From assembly GCF_001854475.1 (NCBI RefSeq), contig NZ_MNAN01000027.1:280428-344427 (forward strand): a DNA stretch of 64,000 bases, in the 5' to 3' direction. The DNA comes from Pseudoalteromonas byunsanensis. GTDB lineage: Bacteria > Pseudomonadota > Gammaproteobacteria > Enterobacterales > Alteromonadaceae. Below, one piece after another: positions 54,674-62,815 of the stretch. Position numbers and translations under genes: made by a program. Every line of letters starts with the position of its first letter. The stretch's first letter is position 1. The notes beneath the pieces were generated by a model. The model did not search any database, had not been told where the DNA came from, and saw nothing but the letters and a program-made list of their open reading frames with translations.

Positions 54674-55786
54674 ATGAATGACATAAAGACTGTTGAGCAC
54701 TACTTTCTATCCATCAAAAAGACTGTTCCATGTACCGTTCCACCATGTTTGCAGCAAAGAGATATCTCTTGGGATGTTCAATACCAGCTAAATACCAACA
54801 ATCACGAGGCTCCACCGGCCTTTGACCTTAACTTTTTTCTAAGCCGTTTGGTTGCAGGAGACAAAAGTTTAAAAGAGTTTCGCAGTGTATCAAGAAAACG
54901 ACTCGCGTTAGTCTCTAGTAAGATTGGCTATATCGACCCTGAAGCACAAGAATTAATAGAGCAAATGCATCGCTATAGTAAAGCCAGAGATTTAATGCTC
55001 AGTGAGCCAAAAATAACTCTCGATCTGCTTTTGGAAGTCCACAGGCTGGTTGAAGCACAGCACCGTGATTCAGGTAAAATAAGGACAAAGCCGAATTGGG
55101 TTGGCGGAGAGAGTCCACTCAATGCCTATTATGTTAGCCCACCTCCAGAAATGGTCCCAGCACTGCTTAATGACTGGCTCTTGTTTGTAAATGACCAAAC
55201 GCAAACACCCGAAGTCAGAGCTATCATAGGACATAACCAATTACTCAATATTCACCCTTTTGCTGACGGTAACGGCAGAACTTCTAGACTCGTTCTGCAC
55301 ACCACTTTAGAAAAAAAATATGGCGAATTGCTGCACCCTTCACTTTATAGATTGCATAAAAAATTCGACACTTATATTGAAGCCATTCACGACACCCTTT
55401 GTGAGAGCGCTTTCACTCGAGCGCCTCATCACTATTGGCATGACAGTGTGTCTTGGTGTGATGAGACAAAGACGAGAATACTTAAACTGCTAAAGTCCAC
55501 AATGGGAGTAATTCAATCAAAACTGGTCTTTGCCATTATTTCTAAAAATGCTAAAGACCTAATTGACTACCTATGGAGTCAACCCATTATTTGTGAAGCC
55601 GACCTTATGTCTCACTTTAAATGGGACTTTGTACAGTCTCACCAAACAATCAAAGAGCTTGTTGATTTAAAGTTAATAATACCTAGAAGACTGAAGTACC
55701 CAGAAAATGCCATCATCTATGAATCACCAGAAATTATTGAGGTTTTCAATAGGTTGGACAGCGTGATTTTCGAGCAAAAAAACTAA
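54674..55786 (+). CDS. Fic family protein
   Basis: The 370-residue protein has a Fic core with the catalytic loop HPFADGNGRTSRL (His194), preceded by PEVRAIIGHNQLLNI and a substrate-flap region GESPLNAYYVSPPPEMVPALL. Fic proteins transfer AMP or other phosphate-containing groups to target hydroxyls. The first 100 residues are helical and lack an evident inhibitory (S/T)xxxE(G/N) motif, and the last 90 look like a winged helix (ADLMSHFKWDFVQSHQTIKELVDLKLI), as in Fic proteins of the type fused to a DNA-binding-like tail. No separate FicA-like antitoxin gene is adjacent. Target unknown. It opens the accessory region. Confidence 0.88.
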   Translation: MNDIKTVEHYFLSIKKTVPCTVPPCLQQRDISWDVQYQLNTNNHEAPPAFDLNFFLSRLVAGDKSLKEFRSVSRKRLALVSSKIGYIDPEAQELIEQMHRYSKARDLMLSEPKITLDLLLEVHRLVEAQHRDSGKIRTKPNWVGGESPLNAYYVSPPPEMVPALLNDWLLFVNDQTQTPEVRAIIGHNQLLNIHPFADGNGRTSRLVLHTTLEKKYGELLHPSLYRLHKKFDTYIEAIHDTLCESAFTRAPHHYWHDSVSWCDETKTRILKLLKSTMGVIQSKLVFAIISKNAKDLIDYLWSQPIICEADLMSHFKWDFVQSHQTIKELVDLKLIIPRRLKYPENAIIYESPEIIEVFNRLDSVIFEQKN

Positions 55787-55860
55787 AATTAACCATTTTA
55801 TAAAGTTTATTGCAATATTAATTCATAAGTTGTTGGTCATTGCTCTAAGGATACTCTATC

Positions 55861-56478
55861 ATGCAACCGAACCGAAAAAAGGTACCAGTTGTAACAACAC
55901 GGAGATTAACTTTGATAAATATTAAAAAAGCGGGCCTGCAATCTGTAGTCGCGGTAACACTACTAATGGGTAACATAGATGCCCCTTCAATGGACGCTTT
56001 TTATGAAGATGACGCCAGTTTTAACGAAGTCGCATCAGCGCTCACTTCAGGTTGGGGATGGGGGATCAGTAGCGCTCACGCTAGAAACGACCGAAATTGT
56101 ACAAGTATGGATGAGTGCTTCGACATAGTTGGTTCAAGACCAGATTCATACGAAGAGAGATGGTTAAATGAAAGAAACAATCCCGACTCTCGCGATACCA
56201 TTAACTACGATGACTACGATGGTCGCCATGATGGCGGTGGTGGTGGTGGCAATAGAGAACAATATATAAAGCAGTGTAATGAAAGAGTAAGTGCTGCCGT
56301 TGAAAACTGTAAGGACACATACATGGGTTATACCACTACGGCGGGTATACTGTGTGGTAGAATTTCATGGGGTATTGGCGCAGCAACGTGCGGCGGTGGA
56401 GCGACTAGCTTAGTATATAAAGCGCATAAATGGTGTGATGCACAAGGCACCAAAATGAAAGAGCGCGAGTGTAACTAA
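55861..56478 (+). CDS. Cys-rich exported protein of unknown function (205 aa)
   Basis: A basic N-terminus with a hydrophobic stretch (IKKAGLQSVVAVTLLMGNIDA) suggests export. The mature part has an acidic Asp-rich linker, a hexaglycine stretch (near residue 125) and a C-terminal hydrophobic Gly-rich segment (TTTAGILCGRISWGIGAATCGGGATSLVYK). Eight Cys, mostly in the second half, suggest disulfides. No family was recognised. It is followed by a terminator and then an anchored ankyrin-type protein. It could be a small toxin, adhesin or structural peptide; none of these is proven. Confidence 0.65.
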   Translation: MQPNRKKVPVVTTRRLTLINIKKAGLQSVVAVTLLMGNIDAPSMDAFYEDDASFNEVASALTSGWGWGISSAHARNDRNCTSMDECFDIVGSRPDSYEERWLNERNNPDSRDTINYDDYDGRHDGGGGGGNREQYIKQCNERVSAAVENCKDTYMGYTTTAGILCGRISWGIGAATCGGGATSLVYKAHKWCDAQGTKMKERECN

Positions 56479-56488
56479 AGCTTAGCGT

Positions 56489-56517
56489 AAAACTGCTTGT
56501 TGTTTACAAGCAGTTTT
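56489..56517 (+). terminator. Terminator after the Cys-rich exported protein
   Basis: A perfect 12-bp stem (AAAACTGCTTGT with its complement, loop TGTTT) lies 10 bases past the stop and ends in TTTTATATATA. Confidence 0.75.
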
Positions 56518-56549
56518 ATATATACCTGATAGCAAAAGAAGATTGGTGC

Positions 56550-57989
56550 ATGAAGAAAATAATGTATATCAGTATCGCTGTTATGGCACTTGTGCTCATT
56601 TTTTTCATAGGTAGAAAAGAGAATAATGACAAAGCGCTCTTAACAGTGCCTAAAGAGCAAGTAACTGAGGCTGACTTTACTGTAGCTAAAGACCAAGTAA
56701 TATATGGTAAAAATGCAAGAACTGATTTAGAAAACAGTCCTTCAGATAAATGCGACCTCTATAGTTTAAAAAATAAAATAAAAGAAAAAGCCGCGATATA
56801 CCATGCTACACAACCGCAAAAATACGAGCTAAAACCACAACTCAAAGCAAGCTATATAACACCTGAAAGCTCACCCGTAGCAAGCAAATTTTATACTTTT
56901 GTTGAGCATCAAGATTTTGACAATGCTCTATTGCATATAGCGCGCAATCAAACTGACGCTAATAGCTACAAAGGATACATCAAAGCCTCCGTACTATCTG
57001 GCAAACCAAGCGAAGATTTTATTCATAAAGTGGCTCAACTTGAGCGCCCTCAAGCACAAGATCTGATTGCCTTAATAAAAAGTGGCTACAGCTATAACTT
57101 TGTAAGTGTGTTAGCAAATTTAAGTGAAGGAAAAGTACAAAAAGAAGATTTGCTAATATCTTCACTTGAGAGTTTAAATTTCGACTTTTTCTCCAACGTA
57201 TTCTTCAAAACTCAGTTATATAATGACGTGGATATTATCTATTATCTTGCTCAGGGTGAGGATATACAGATAATCCAGTTTATTGATTTTGTACAAAGAG
57301 AGTACGGGGAGCTCTCTGGGCAGTCTTTAAAACTAATAAAATCTAAGTACAACAGTGAGATTCAAAAAAGGTACTTAGGAGATGAACACAGAGCTGGCTA
57401 CAACCTAGATGCCAAAAAACTGTTGCAACAGGCAGCCCTTGAGTCGGGGTGCCAAGATACTTACGATACTGAAGTTTTAGATACAGGTTTTGGCTACTTA
57501 TTTGAAGAAAAAGAAGCTCTATTACTAGCAAGCTTAGACATTAAAGCAACTCAAACCACGCCAATTTCCCAAGAAGTGGAAAAGGTACTGACGCCACTCA
57601 ATGAAAGAGACTGGGAAAAAGTGAACCAAATTCTGCTCGAAGCTGGGCCCGAAGTCCAACAAGTAGCCACATTTGTGTTGGAACATATTGTCAATTTGGG
57701 GGGACCTACGACAACAGTAGAAAATGCCCTAAATGCTGGCGGCACGTTTGAACGAACTGCTGTTTTCGGCAATTTGCTAAACAGAAAGGGAGCGGACCTT
57801 AAGGCTTTGCACGCTTATGGCATACAATTAGATGCTGAATTGGAAGATGGAACCAATGCCATGCACTATGCTATAACATTCGGCGCTTCACAAAGCACAA
57901 TTAAATTCTTGATGGATCAAGGTGTGAAAGTCAAAAAGAATAACTATGGCTATTTACCATCAGATTACATAGAATCGCCCAAATATTAA
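56550..57989 (+). CDS. Membrane-anchored protein with C-terminal ankyrin-like repeat
   Basis: The 479-residue protein has an N-terminal signal anchor (IMYISIAVMALVLIFFIGRK) and a long helical region without recognised domain. The C-terminus includes an ankyrin-like unit DGTNAMHYAITFGASQSTIKFLMDQGVKVKKNNYGYLPSDYI (about residues 432-475), possibly preceded by a weaker repeat near residue 395. Ankyrin-type proteins often bind a partner. Its neighbours are a Cys-rich exported protein and a short membrane protein, which hints at a protein-interaction role at the membrane, but there is no direct evidence. Confidence 0.65.
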   Translation: MKKIMYISIAVMALVLIFFIGRKENNDKALLTVPKEQVTEADFTVAKDQVIYGKNARTDLENSPSDKCDLYSLKNKIKEKAAIYHATQPQKYELKPQLKASYITPESSPVASKFYTFVEHQDFDNALLHIARNQTDANSYKGYIKASVLSGKPSEDFIHKVAQLERPQAQDLIALIKSGYSYNFVSVLANLSEGKVQKEDLLISSLESLNFDFFSNVFFKTQLYNDVDIIYYLAQGEDIQIIQFIDFVQREYGELSGQSLKLIKSKYNSEIQKRYLGDEHRAGYNLDAKKLLQQAALESGCQDTYDTEVLDTGFGYLFEEKEALLLASLDIKATQTTPISQEVEKVLTPLNERDWEKVNQILLEAGPEVQQVATFVLEHIVNLGGPTTTVENALNAGGTFERTAVFGNLLNRKGADLKALHAYGIQLDAELEDGTNAMHYAITFGASQSTIKFLMDQGVKVKKNNYGYLPSDYIESPKY

Positions 57990-58023
57990 GACCCACTCTA
58001 CCAAATTATCAGAAGGTAACGAC

Positions 58024-58314
58024 ATGTTTTATGAATTACTAAACAGTTTTATGTTGGGCGTTTTTTTGTTTTATATCTTAAAGCTAAGACGTGAAGTAAA
58101 AGCATTGTCGAAAATAACCCGCAGTCAATTGCAAGCGTTGATGAACAGCTCTGGTATTGAGTTTCCAAATGAGCAACTTTTCGATACACAGTTTAAGCAC
58201 AGGGTTACGAACGGCCAGATAGCCAACCCAAAAATGTACGTCATAGACAAAACAGGCTGTACCGAAGAGCAAGCAGAGATGTTTATCGCGCGTTTACTCA
58301 GCGACAACAAGTAA
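58024..58314 (+). CDS. Small single-helix membrane protein (96 aa)
   Basis: This 96-residue protein has one N-terminal membrane helix (ELLNSFMLGVFLFYILKL) and a soluble part with KMYVIDKTGCTEEQAEMFIARLL, which faintly recalls the L7/L12-type TG...EA motif. No family was assigned. It starts 34 bases after the ankyrin-type gene and may belong to the same transcript. Confidence 0.55.
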   Translation: MFYELLNSFMLGVFLFYILKLRREVKALSKITRSQLQALMNSSGIEFPNEQLFDTQFKHRVTNGQIANPKMYVIDKTGCTEEQAEMFIARLLSDNK

Positions 58315-58370
58315 CACCAGCTTAGTTGCTCTTTGCAACTACGTTACTCGGCCCATCACATGGTATTAAC

Positions 58371-58556
58371 ATGAAAAAAGTTTTTACATTCAACAAGAAA
58401 AAGCACTGGTTCTCCAGCGAACCTGATTTAGAACTGCTCAATCAGCAACTTGAAGAGTTGCAAAACCAAGGACTTGTGGTTGAATCAGTGACCCCTGTCG
58501 CTAACTTGCTTGGGACAATTGATTCATACGTCATTTTATTATCCGATCAAAAGTAA
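58371..58556 (+). CDS. Small hypothetical protein (61 aa)
   Basis: The ATG at 58371 gives a 61-residue protein (KKVFTFNKKKHWFSSEPDLELLNQQLEELQNQGLVVESVTPV...). The segment ELLNQQLEELQNQGLVVESVTP looks like a folded alpha-beta unit. An in-frame start 45 bases earlier has no obvious ribosome site. Function is unknown, and the call is tentative given the size. Confidence 0.5.
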   Translation: MKKVFTFNKKKHWFSSEPDLELLNQQLEELQNQGLVVESVTPVANLLGTIDSYVILLSDQK

Positions 58557-58789
58557 GTACGCTAAGCTGCCGACTTTCCCCATGAATAACAAACTGTTCG
58601 TGGGGTTATGGTACCTGAAGAGCGGCTATAAGTGGCAAATCCTCCCAAAGCGCTCATTCGCTATCGTCACCCCACACTTTTTTACTGCAAAACCTACAGT
58701 TTTTTTTGATCCGCTAGCATGCTCAAAACTTGACCTCGCTATCGGTACATGTATTATCGTTCTCTCACCATATTATTTAGGAAGAAAAA

Positions 58790-59716
58790 ATGAAATATGA
58801 AGGATCGATAGCAGCAACCTTATTAATCGCGGGAATGAGTACATCTTTTGTCGCTAATGCACGAATTTGTGCAAAGCCTAGTATTGTTCAAGATGGCTGT
58901 ACATTCCCTGTTGTAGGTGTGATAACCGACGCTGCAAAACCTTTCAAAGATCTTTGGCGTAACCAATGTAACAAGCATGATGTTAACTACCAGACTTTGG
59001 GGAAATCCAAACAAGCAAGTGACAGTGAGTTCTACGCAGACATGCGAGCGCGCTGCGACAGCAAGTTTAATAAATATTTAATGTATTCATTAAACCGAAC
59101 TTGCCGCACGGCAGCCAGTGGCGTGTACAATATATTAAAGAAAGTAGACTCAAGTAAATACTATTTACCTAATCAACGTAAAATTGAAAATGTAACCCAA
59201 AGCTATGTGAATAGTATCAACGCAGATCAATGCGATATGACACCGGAATACGCAGGTGTGTATGATCCATCGCTCTTGTCTTACATCAACACTACGTTTT
59301 ATTCTATCGCACGTCGTCAGCCAACAGCATACGAGCGATTCGAGTTACTGTCTTTTTATGACCCAGATACACCATTAAGTGCTTGGCAAAGTGCAGTAAG
59401 AAGCCAAAGTACTCAAATGGCTAGATTAAGTGGTCCTAAAGCCGTTGCAAGGAGTGAAAGCTCAAGAAATCAGTATGTGAAGTCTGCAAGCTCATCGACT
59501 GGCAGTAATTTAAGATACGAATGGGATCTAAATTATGGTCAACAGTCTGGGGTTAAGTACACGAAAAGCTTCATGACCCGATACAATGAAACGAAAACAA
59601 TCTATGGCTCACTCAAAGTAACTGACAGCAATGGCAGAAGCGACTTACTTATCATTAACGATCGTTTCACGACGACCGGTGAATGTGCGCCAAGCCCCAA
59701 ACTTGAATGCTACTAA
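58790..59716 (+). CDS. Secreted phospholipase A2-like protein
   Basis: The 308-residue protein has a signal peptide (SIAATLLIAGMSTSFVANA, cleavage near residue 24). After it comes a phospholipase A2-like core: QCNKHDVNYQTLG, in which Cys60 and the His63-Asp64 dyad fit the CxxHD helix, followed by SDSEFYADMRARC (Asp78, Phe81, Asp84, Cys89) like the second helix of prokaryotic and fungal PLA2 enzymes. Residues 235-300 (YEWDLNYG...GSLKVTDSNGRSDLLIIND) recall a PKD-type beta domain. The ATG follows AGGAAGAAAAA. Enzyme activity is inferred; the calcium loop is not clear. Confidence 0.7.
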   Translation: MKYEGSIAATLLIAGMSTSFVANARICAKPSIVQDGCTFPVVGVITDAAKPFKDLWRNQCNKHDVNYQTLGKSKQASDSEFYADMRARCDSKFNKYLMYSLNRTCRTAASGVYNILKKVDSSKYYLPNQRKIENVTQSYVNSINADQCDMTPEYAGVYDPSLLSYINTTFYSIARRQPTAYERFELLSFYDPDTPLSAWQSAVRSQSTQMARLSGPKAVARSESSRNQYVKSASSSTGSNLRYEWDLNYGQQSGVKYTKSFMTRYNETKTIYGSLKVTDSNGRSDLLIINDRFTTTGECAPSPKLECY

Positions 59717-59853
59717 ATTAGTTCGATAAATAAATCTCAGGGCAGTAAGAAAGTCATTTCAAACCGCCCTGTTGTAATAACTTTCTTTAGACTCACGATT
59801 GTTAGCGTTGAATAATAACGTGGCACACGATAGCAAGATAACGATACTGCTAG

Positions 59854-60654
59854 TTAACTATAAATAACGTCCATGTGTGACTCAATAATCGAGAAAAACG
59901 CGCCTTGTGGGTCACAAATCACCGCATAACGGCCCACTTCCGGTATATTGGTTGGCTGTACACATATCTTGGCTCCAAGTCCTGCTGCCTTTTTTGCCAT
60001 TGCATCACAATCTAGTACCGCAAAATAGATCATCCAATGCGCGGGAGCATTAGTGCTCCATGCTTCGGTCATCTCTACCATGCCCGCTAAAGCGTGGTCG
60101 TCATTACTAAAAATCACATAATCCAAACCTTCAACCGTTTGATGTATTGAATGCCAATCAAACAACTGCGTATAGAATGTTTCATTTTCTTGGCTATTAC
60201 GGCTTGCTAACTGATACCAGTACGGTGTATTCGCCTCGAACACTCTACGACTGCCAATATGCTCATTCGCCTGCCAAAGTGTTAGGTGGGCACCACTGGG
60301 GTCGCTTACAATCGCCATACGGCCTGCATCACCTATCTTATAAGGCCCTCGTGTCAATGTTCCACCTAAACGCTTTACAGTAGCCACTGATGCATCCACA
60401 TCACGTACAGCAACATACGGCTGCCAAGAGCTTTGAATACGAGCCGCTTTTTTATCTTCCGCCATCTCAAACATGCCTGAGACCACATCATCTTGCTTTT
60501 TGAAGTTGGTGTAAAACTGCCCGTTGGCACCTCGTTCATCATCGAAGTCCCAGCTAAATAACGCACAATAAAAAGGTTTCGCAATCCGCCAGTCTGCCGC
60601 ACGTAATTCCGCCCAACAAAATTCATGAAGATGTGCATGGGTTAATCTAGTCAT
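59854..60654 (-). CDS. Two-domain VOC (glyoxalase/bleomycin resistance-like) protein
   Basis: This 266-residue protein is a tandem VOC protein. The first domain (FCWAELRAADWRIAKPFYCALFSWDF ... AIVSDPSGAHLTLWQAN) and the second (YWYQLASRNSQENETFYTQLFDW ... AVICDPQGAFFSIIES) have the same beta-alpha-beta-beta-beta pattern. Such proteins are metal-dependent isomerases, ring-cleaving dioxygenases or antibiotic-binding proteins; the exact role here is unknown. It is transcribed opposite to its neighbours. Confidence 0.85.
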   Translation of the reverse strand: MTRLTHAHLHEFCWAELRAADWRIAKPFYCALFSWDFDDERGANGQFYTNFKKQDDVVSGMFEMAEDKKAARIQSSWQPYVAVRDVDASVATVKRLGGTLTRGPYKIGDAGRMAIVSDPSGAHLTLWQANEHIGSRRVFEANTPYWYQLASRNSQENETFYTQLFDWHSIHQTVEGLDYVIFSNDDHALAGMVEMTEAWSTNAPAHWMIYFAVLDCDAMAKKAAGLGAKICVQPTNIPEVGRYAVICDPQGAFFSIIESHMDVIYS

Positions 60655-60874
60655 AGTCGTTCGCCTTCTAAAACATTATTAATGTTGATAGTAGAGATTA
60701 TCTGAATATGCAAAGACTGACTAAATAGTAATTCAGCTACAACCTTTCCACCAAAGCTCAGCACAGTAACGCGATGTCACCTAAGTCTGCTAGCTAAATA
60801 CGGAATTAAGTCCTAACCTTTCTATGATACTCACCCCACGCAATAGTATTGTCGACGAATGAAGGAGTTATAAT

Positions 60875-62746
60875 TTGGAAGATGTTAATTTGCTATCTTC
60901 AGCAGCAGTTCTGCGTGCAATTTTCGATGAAAAGAAAGATATATATGATGTGTTAAAAGAGTTTATCATGTCATCAATAAACTCAAGAAACCTTAAATCA
61001 TTTAACTCTACGGAGCTTTTGCAGTTTATAGAAGAAGATTTCAACTTTCGTTTACCGGAAGCTATAGTCAAGAGCTGCTTAAAAAAGCGACTCGTGAAAG
61101 AACAGCTCTTAACTCGCCAGTATGGAAGTTATAACACAACCTCACTTTCCACCAATAACACTCAATTTCAAGAAGATTTTGAAAGGTCACGCTGCGAGTA
61201 TGATGATGTGATCACAAAACTAAACGCATTCTGCTCAAAAAGCGGGCTGAAAGACATAAATTTAAGAGAACTAGAGGATTGTTTTGAAAGATCTCTTACA
61301 CGGCCAGATCTCAGTAATAAGTATAGTCAGTGCATAGCAAAATTTATTGTCGCCTTCCAACACGAATCAGGCTTCACAGAAAAATTAAGAAAAATCGAAG
61401 AAGGTCTCATCCTATATACAGGTATCAGATATTCTCCTGATTTATCAACTTTAGGGTGCTGGAAAGGAAGCCTAACTGTTTTTCTCGATACTGAACACCT
61501 TTTTAATGCAGTTGGTTACAACGGTTCTCTATATAAAACACTTTTTGACGATTTCTATAACTTAACTAATGAAGTAAATAGGAGTAAGAAAAGCGGGAAA
61601 ATTGAACTAAAGTACTTTGAGGAAACCGACAGGGAGATTGAGTCATTCTTTTATTCTGCAATAAACATTGTAGAAAAAAAAGCAAGTATTGATCCATCAA
61701 AGACTGCTATGAAAAATATTTGCAATGGATGCACCTCTCGTAGTGATGTAATTACAAAAAAAGCAATATTCCAGGATAAATTAAGTAAACTAAAAATAAC
61801 AAAAGAGTCAAATACTGACTACTATTCGAACTCTAAGACTAATGTAGAAAGTACGTCTATTTTGGAATCTCTTTGTGATGAATTAAAAGAGACTACCGTT
61901 TCTGAAGAGCAGGTATCTTCAGTGTTGAAAGTATTCACTAAAGTTAATTATCTCAGAAATGGAAGCAGCAAACTCAGTATTGACAAAGTTGCCTGTATTT
62001 TTCTAACTGAAAGCTGGCTCCCTCAGCGCATAGCCTTTTCAGACCATGTATTCGATGGCAACGGCTCTATTCCATACGCTACGAATATAGAGTTTCTGAC
62101 GGAGAAACTATGGTTCAAACTCCACAAAGGGTTTGGTGGAAGTGCGCAAATACCAGCTTCATTTGACCCTGTAATCCGGGCAAAATTGACACTTTCGAAT
62201 GAAGTCTGTAAGGCTATTTCCAATATTTATAGATCCTTAAAAGATGACTTTGATTTAGGTAACGTTAGTACTGAAACTGTTGCTAGGATACATTATGAAA
62301 TCAATAAAGCGCCTTCCAAACCAGAAGACATATCCATTGATTCAATATCAATGAGTGAAGCTTTTTTAAATGACGACTACATTGAGAAAGTAATATGTGA
62401 AAAGAATCATCTTGAATTGGAAGTTATAGAAGGCAGAAAAGCAAAAGAAGAACTGAGAAAAATGAAGATTAGAGAGGAAAAAAGCAGAAGAATAAAGTAC
62501 AGAAATGGGGCCAATGCGGTTTACCTATTATCAATAATTTTCTTTATTACCCTTTGCAGTTTACCTATCGCGGCAGCTTTTTATGTAGCCACACAATCTG
62601 ATACAGCCCTGAGCATATTTATGGCAGTTTTTGCTATTGGATGCGTCATCATACCCTTCTGGAAAAAAGGAGATATAAATAAAATTTGCCACAGATGGAC
62701 AAAAAACTATTATCGAAACGCAATCCGAAAATACACACAACCCTAA
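60875..62746 (+). CDS. 623-aa membrane-anchored protein, possible PIN-like core
   Basis: The TTG start at 60875 follows GAAGGAG. The protein is mostly hydrophilic, with two C-terminal membrane helices (about residues 548-572 and 577-596) and a basic tail. The N-terminal 100 residues look like a helical domain. The middle has strands and acidic residues arranged like a PIN nuclease: LTVFLDTEHLFNAVG (Asp205), YFEETDREIESFF (Glu249-254) and CIFLTESW ... AFSD ... IPYATNIEFLTEKLWFKL (about 374-416). This PIN-like reading is by eye only. No family was recognised. It lies alone between a VOC gene and tuf, at a likely insertion point. Confidence 0.6.
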   Translation: MEDVNLLSSAAVLRAIFDEKKDIYDVLKEFIMSSINSRNLKSFNSTELLQFIEEDFNFRLPEAIVKSCLKKRLVKEQLLTRQYGSYNTTSLSTNNTQFQEDFERSRCEYDDVITKLNAFCSKSGLKDINLRELEDCFERSLTRPDLSNKYSQCIAKFIVAFQHESGFTEKLRKIEEGLILYTGIRYSPDLSTLGCWKGSLTVFLDTEHLFNAVGYNGSLYKTLFDDFYNLTNEVNRSKKSGKIELKYFEETDREIESFFYSAINIVEKKASIDPSKTAMKNICNGCTSRSDVITKKAIFQDKLSKLKITKESNTDYYSNSKTNVESTSILESLCDELKETTVSEEQVSSVLKVFTKVNYLRNGSSKLSIDKVACIFLTESWLPQRIAFSDHVFDGNGSIPYATNIEFLTEKLWFKLHKGFGGSAQIPASFDPVIRAKLTLSNEVCKAISNIYRSLKDDFDLGNVSTETVARIHYEINKAPSKPEDISIDSISMSEAFLNDDYIEKVICEKNHLELEVIEGRKAKEELRKMKIREEKSRRIKYRNGANAVYLLSIIFFITLCSLPIAAAFYVATQSDTALSIFMAVFAIGCVIIPFWKKGDINKICHRWTKNYYRNAIRKYTQP

Positions 62747-62764
62747 TGTTCTTACTCAGACATT

Positions 62765-62792
62765 AAAAAAGGCCACCTAAGTGACCTTTTTT
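62765..62792 (-). terminator. Terminator of tuf
   Basis: On the minus strand AAAAAAGGUCAC pairs with GUGGCCUUUUUU, allowing one G-U pair, around loop UUAG, 24 bases past the tuf stop. A short stem and U-run also suit the convergent 623-residue gene. Confidence 0.8.
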
Positions 62793-62815
62793 ACAGTGTT
62801 ACTGCAATCTATTGA

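Noticed and set aside
58510..58800. Plus-strand frame containing VGLWYLKSGYKWQILPK, faintly like an IS5-type transposase start
   Set aside because: The similarity is short, no transposase catalytic motif or inverted repeat is found, and the frame ends at the phospholipase-like gene. Chance similarity is likelier than an IS remnant.
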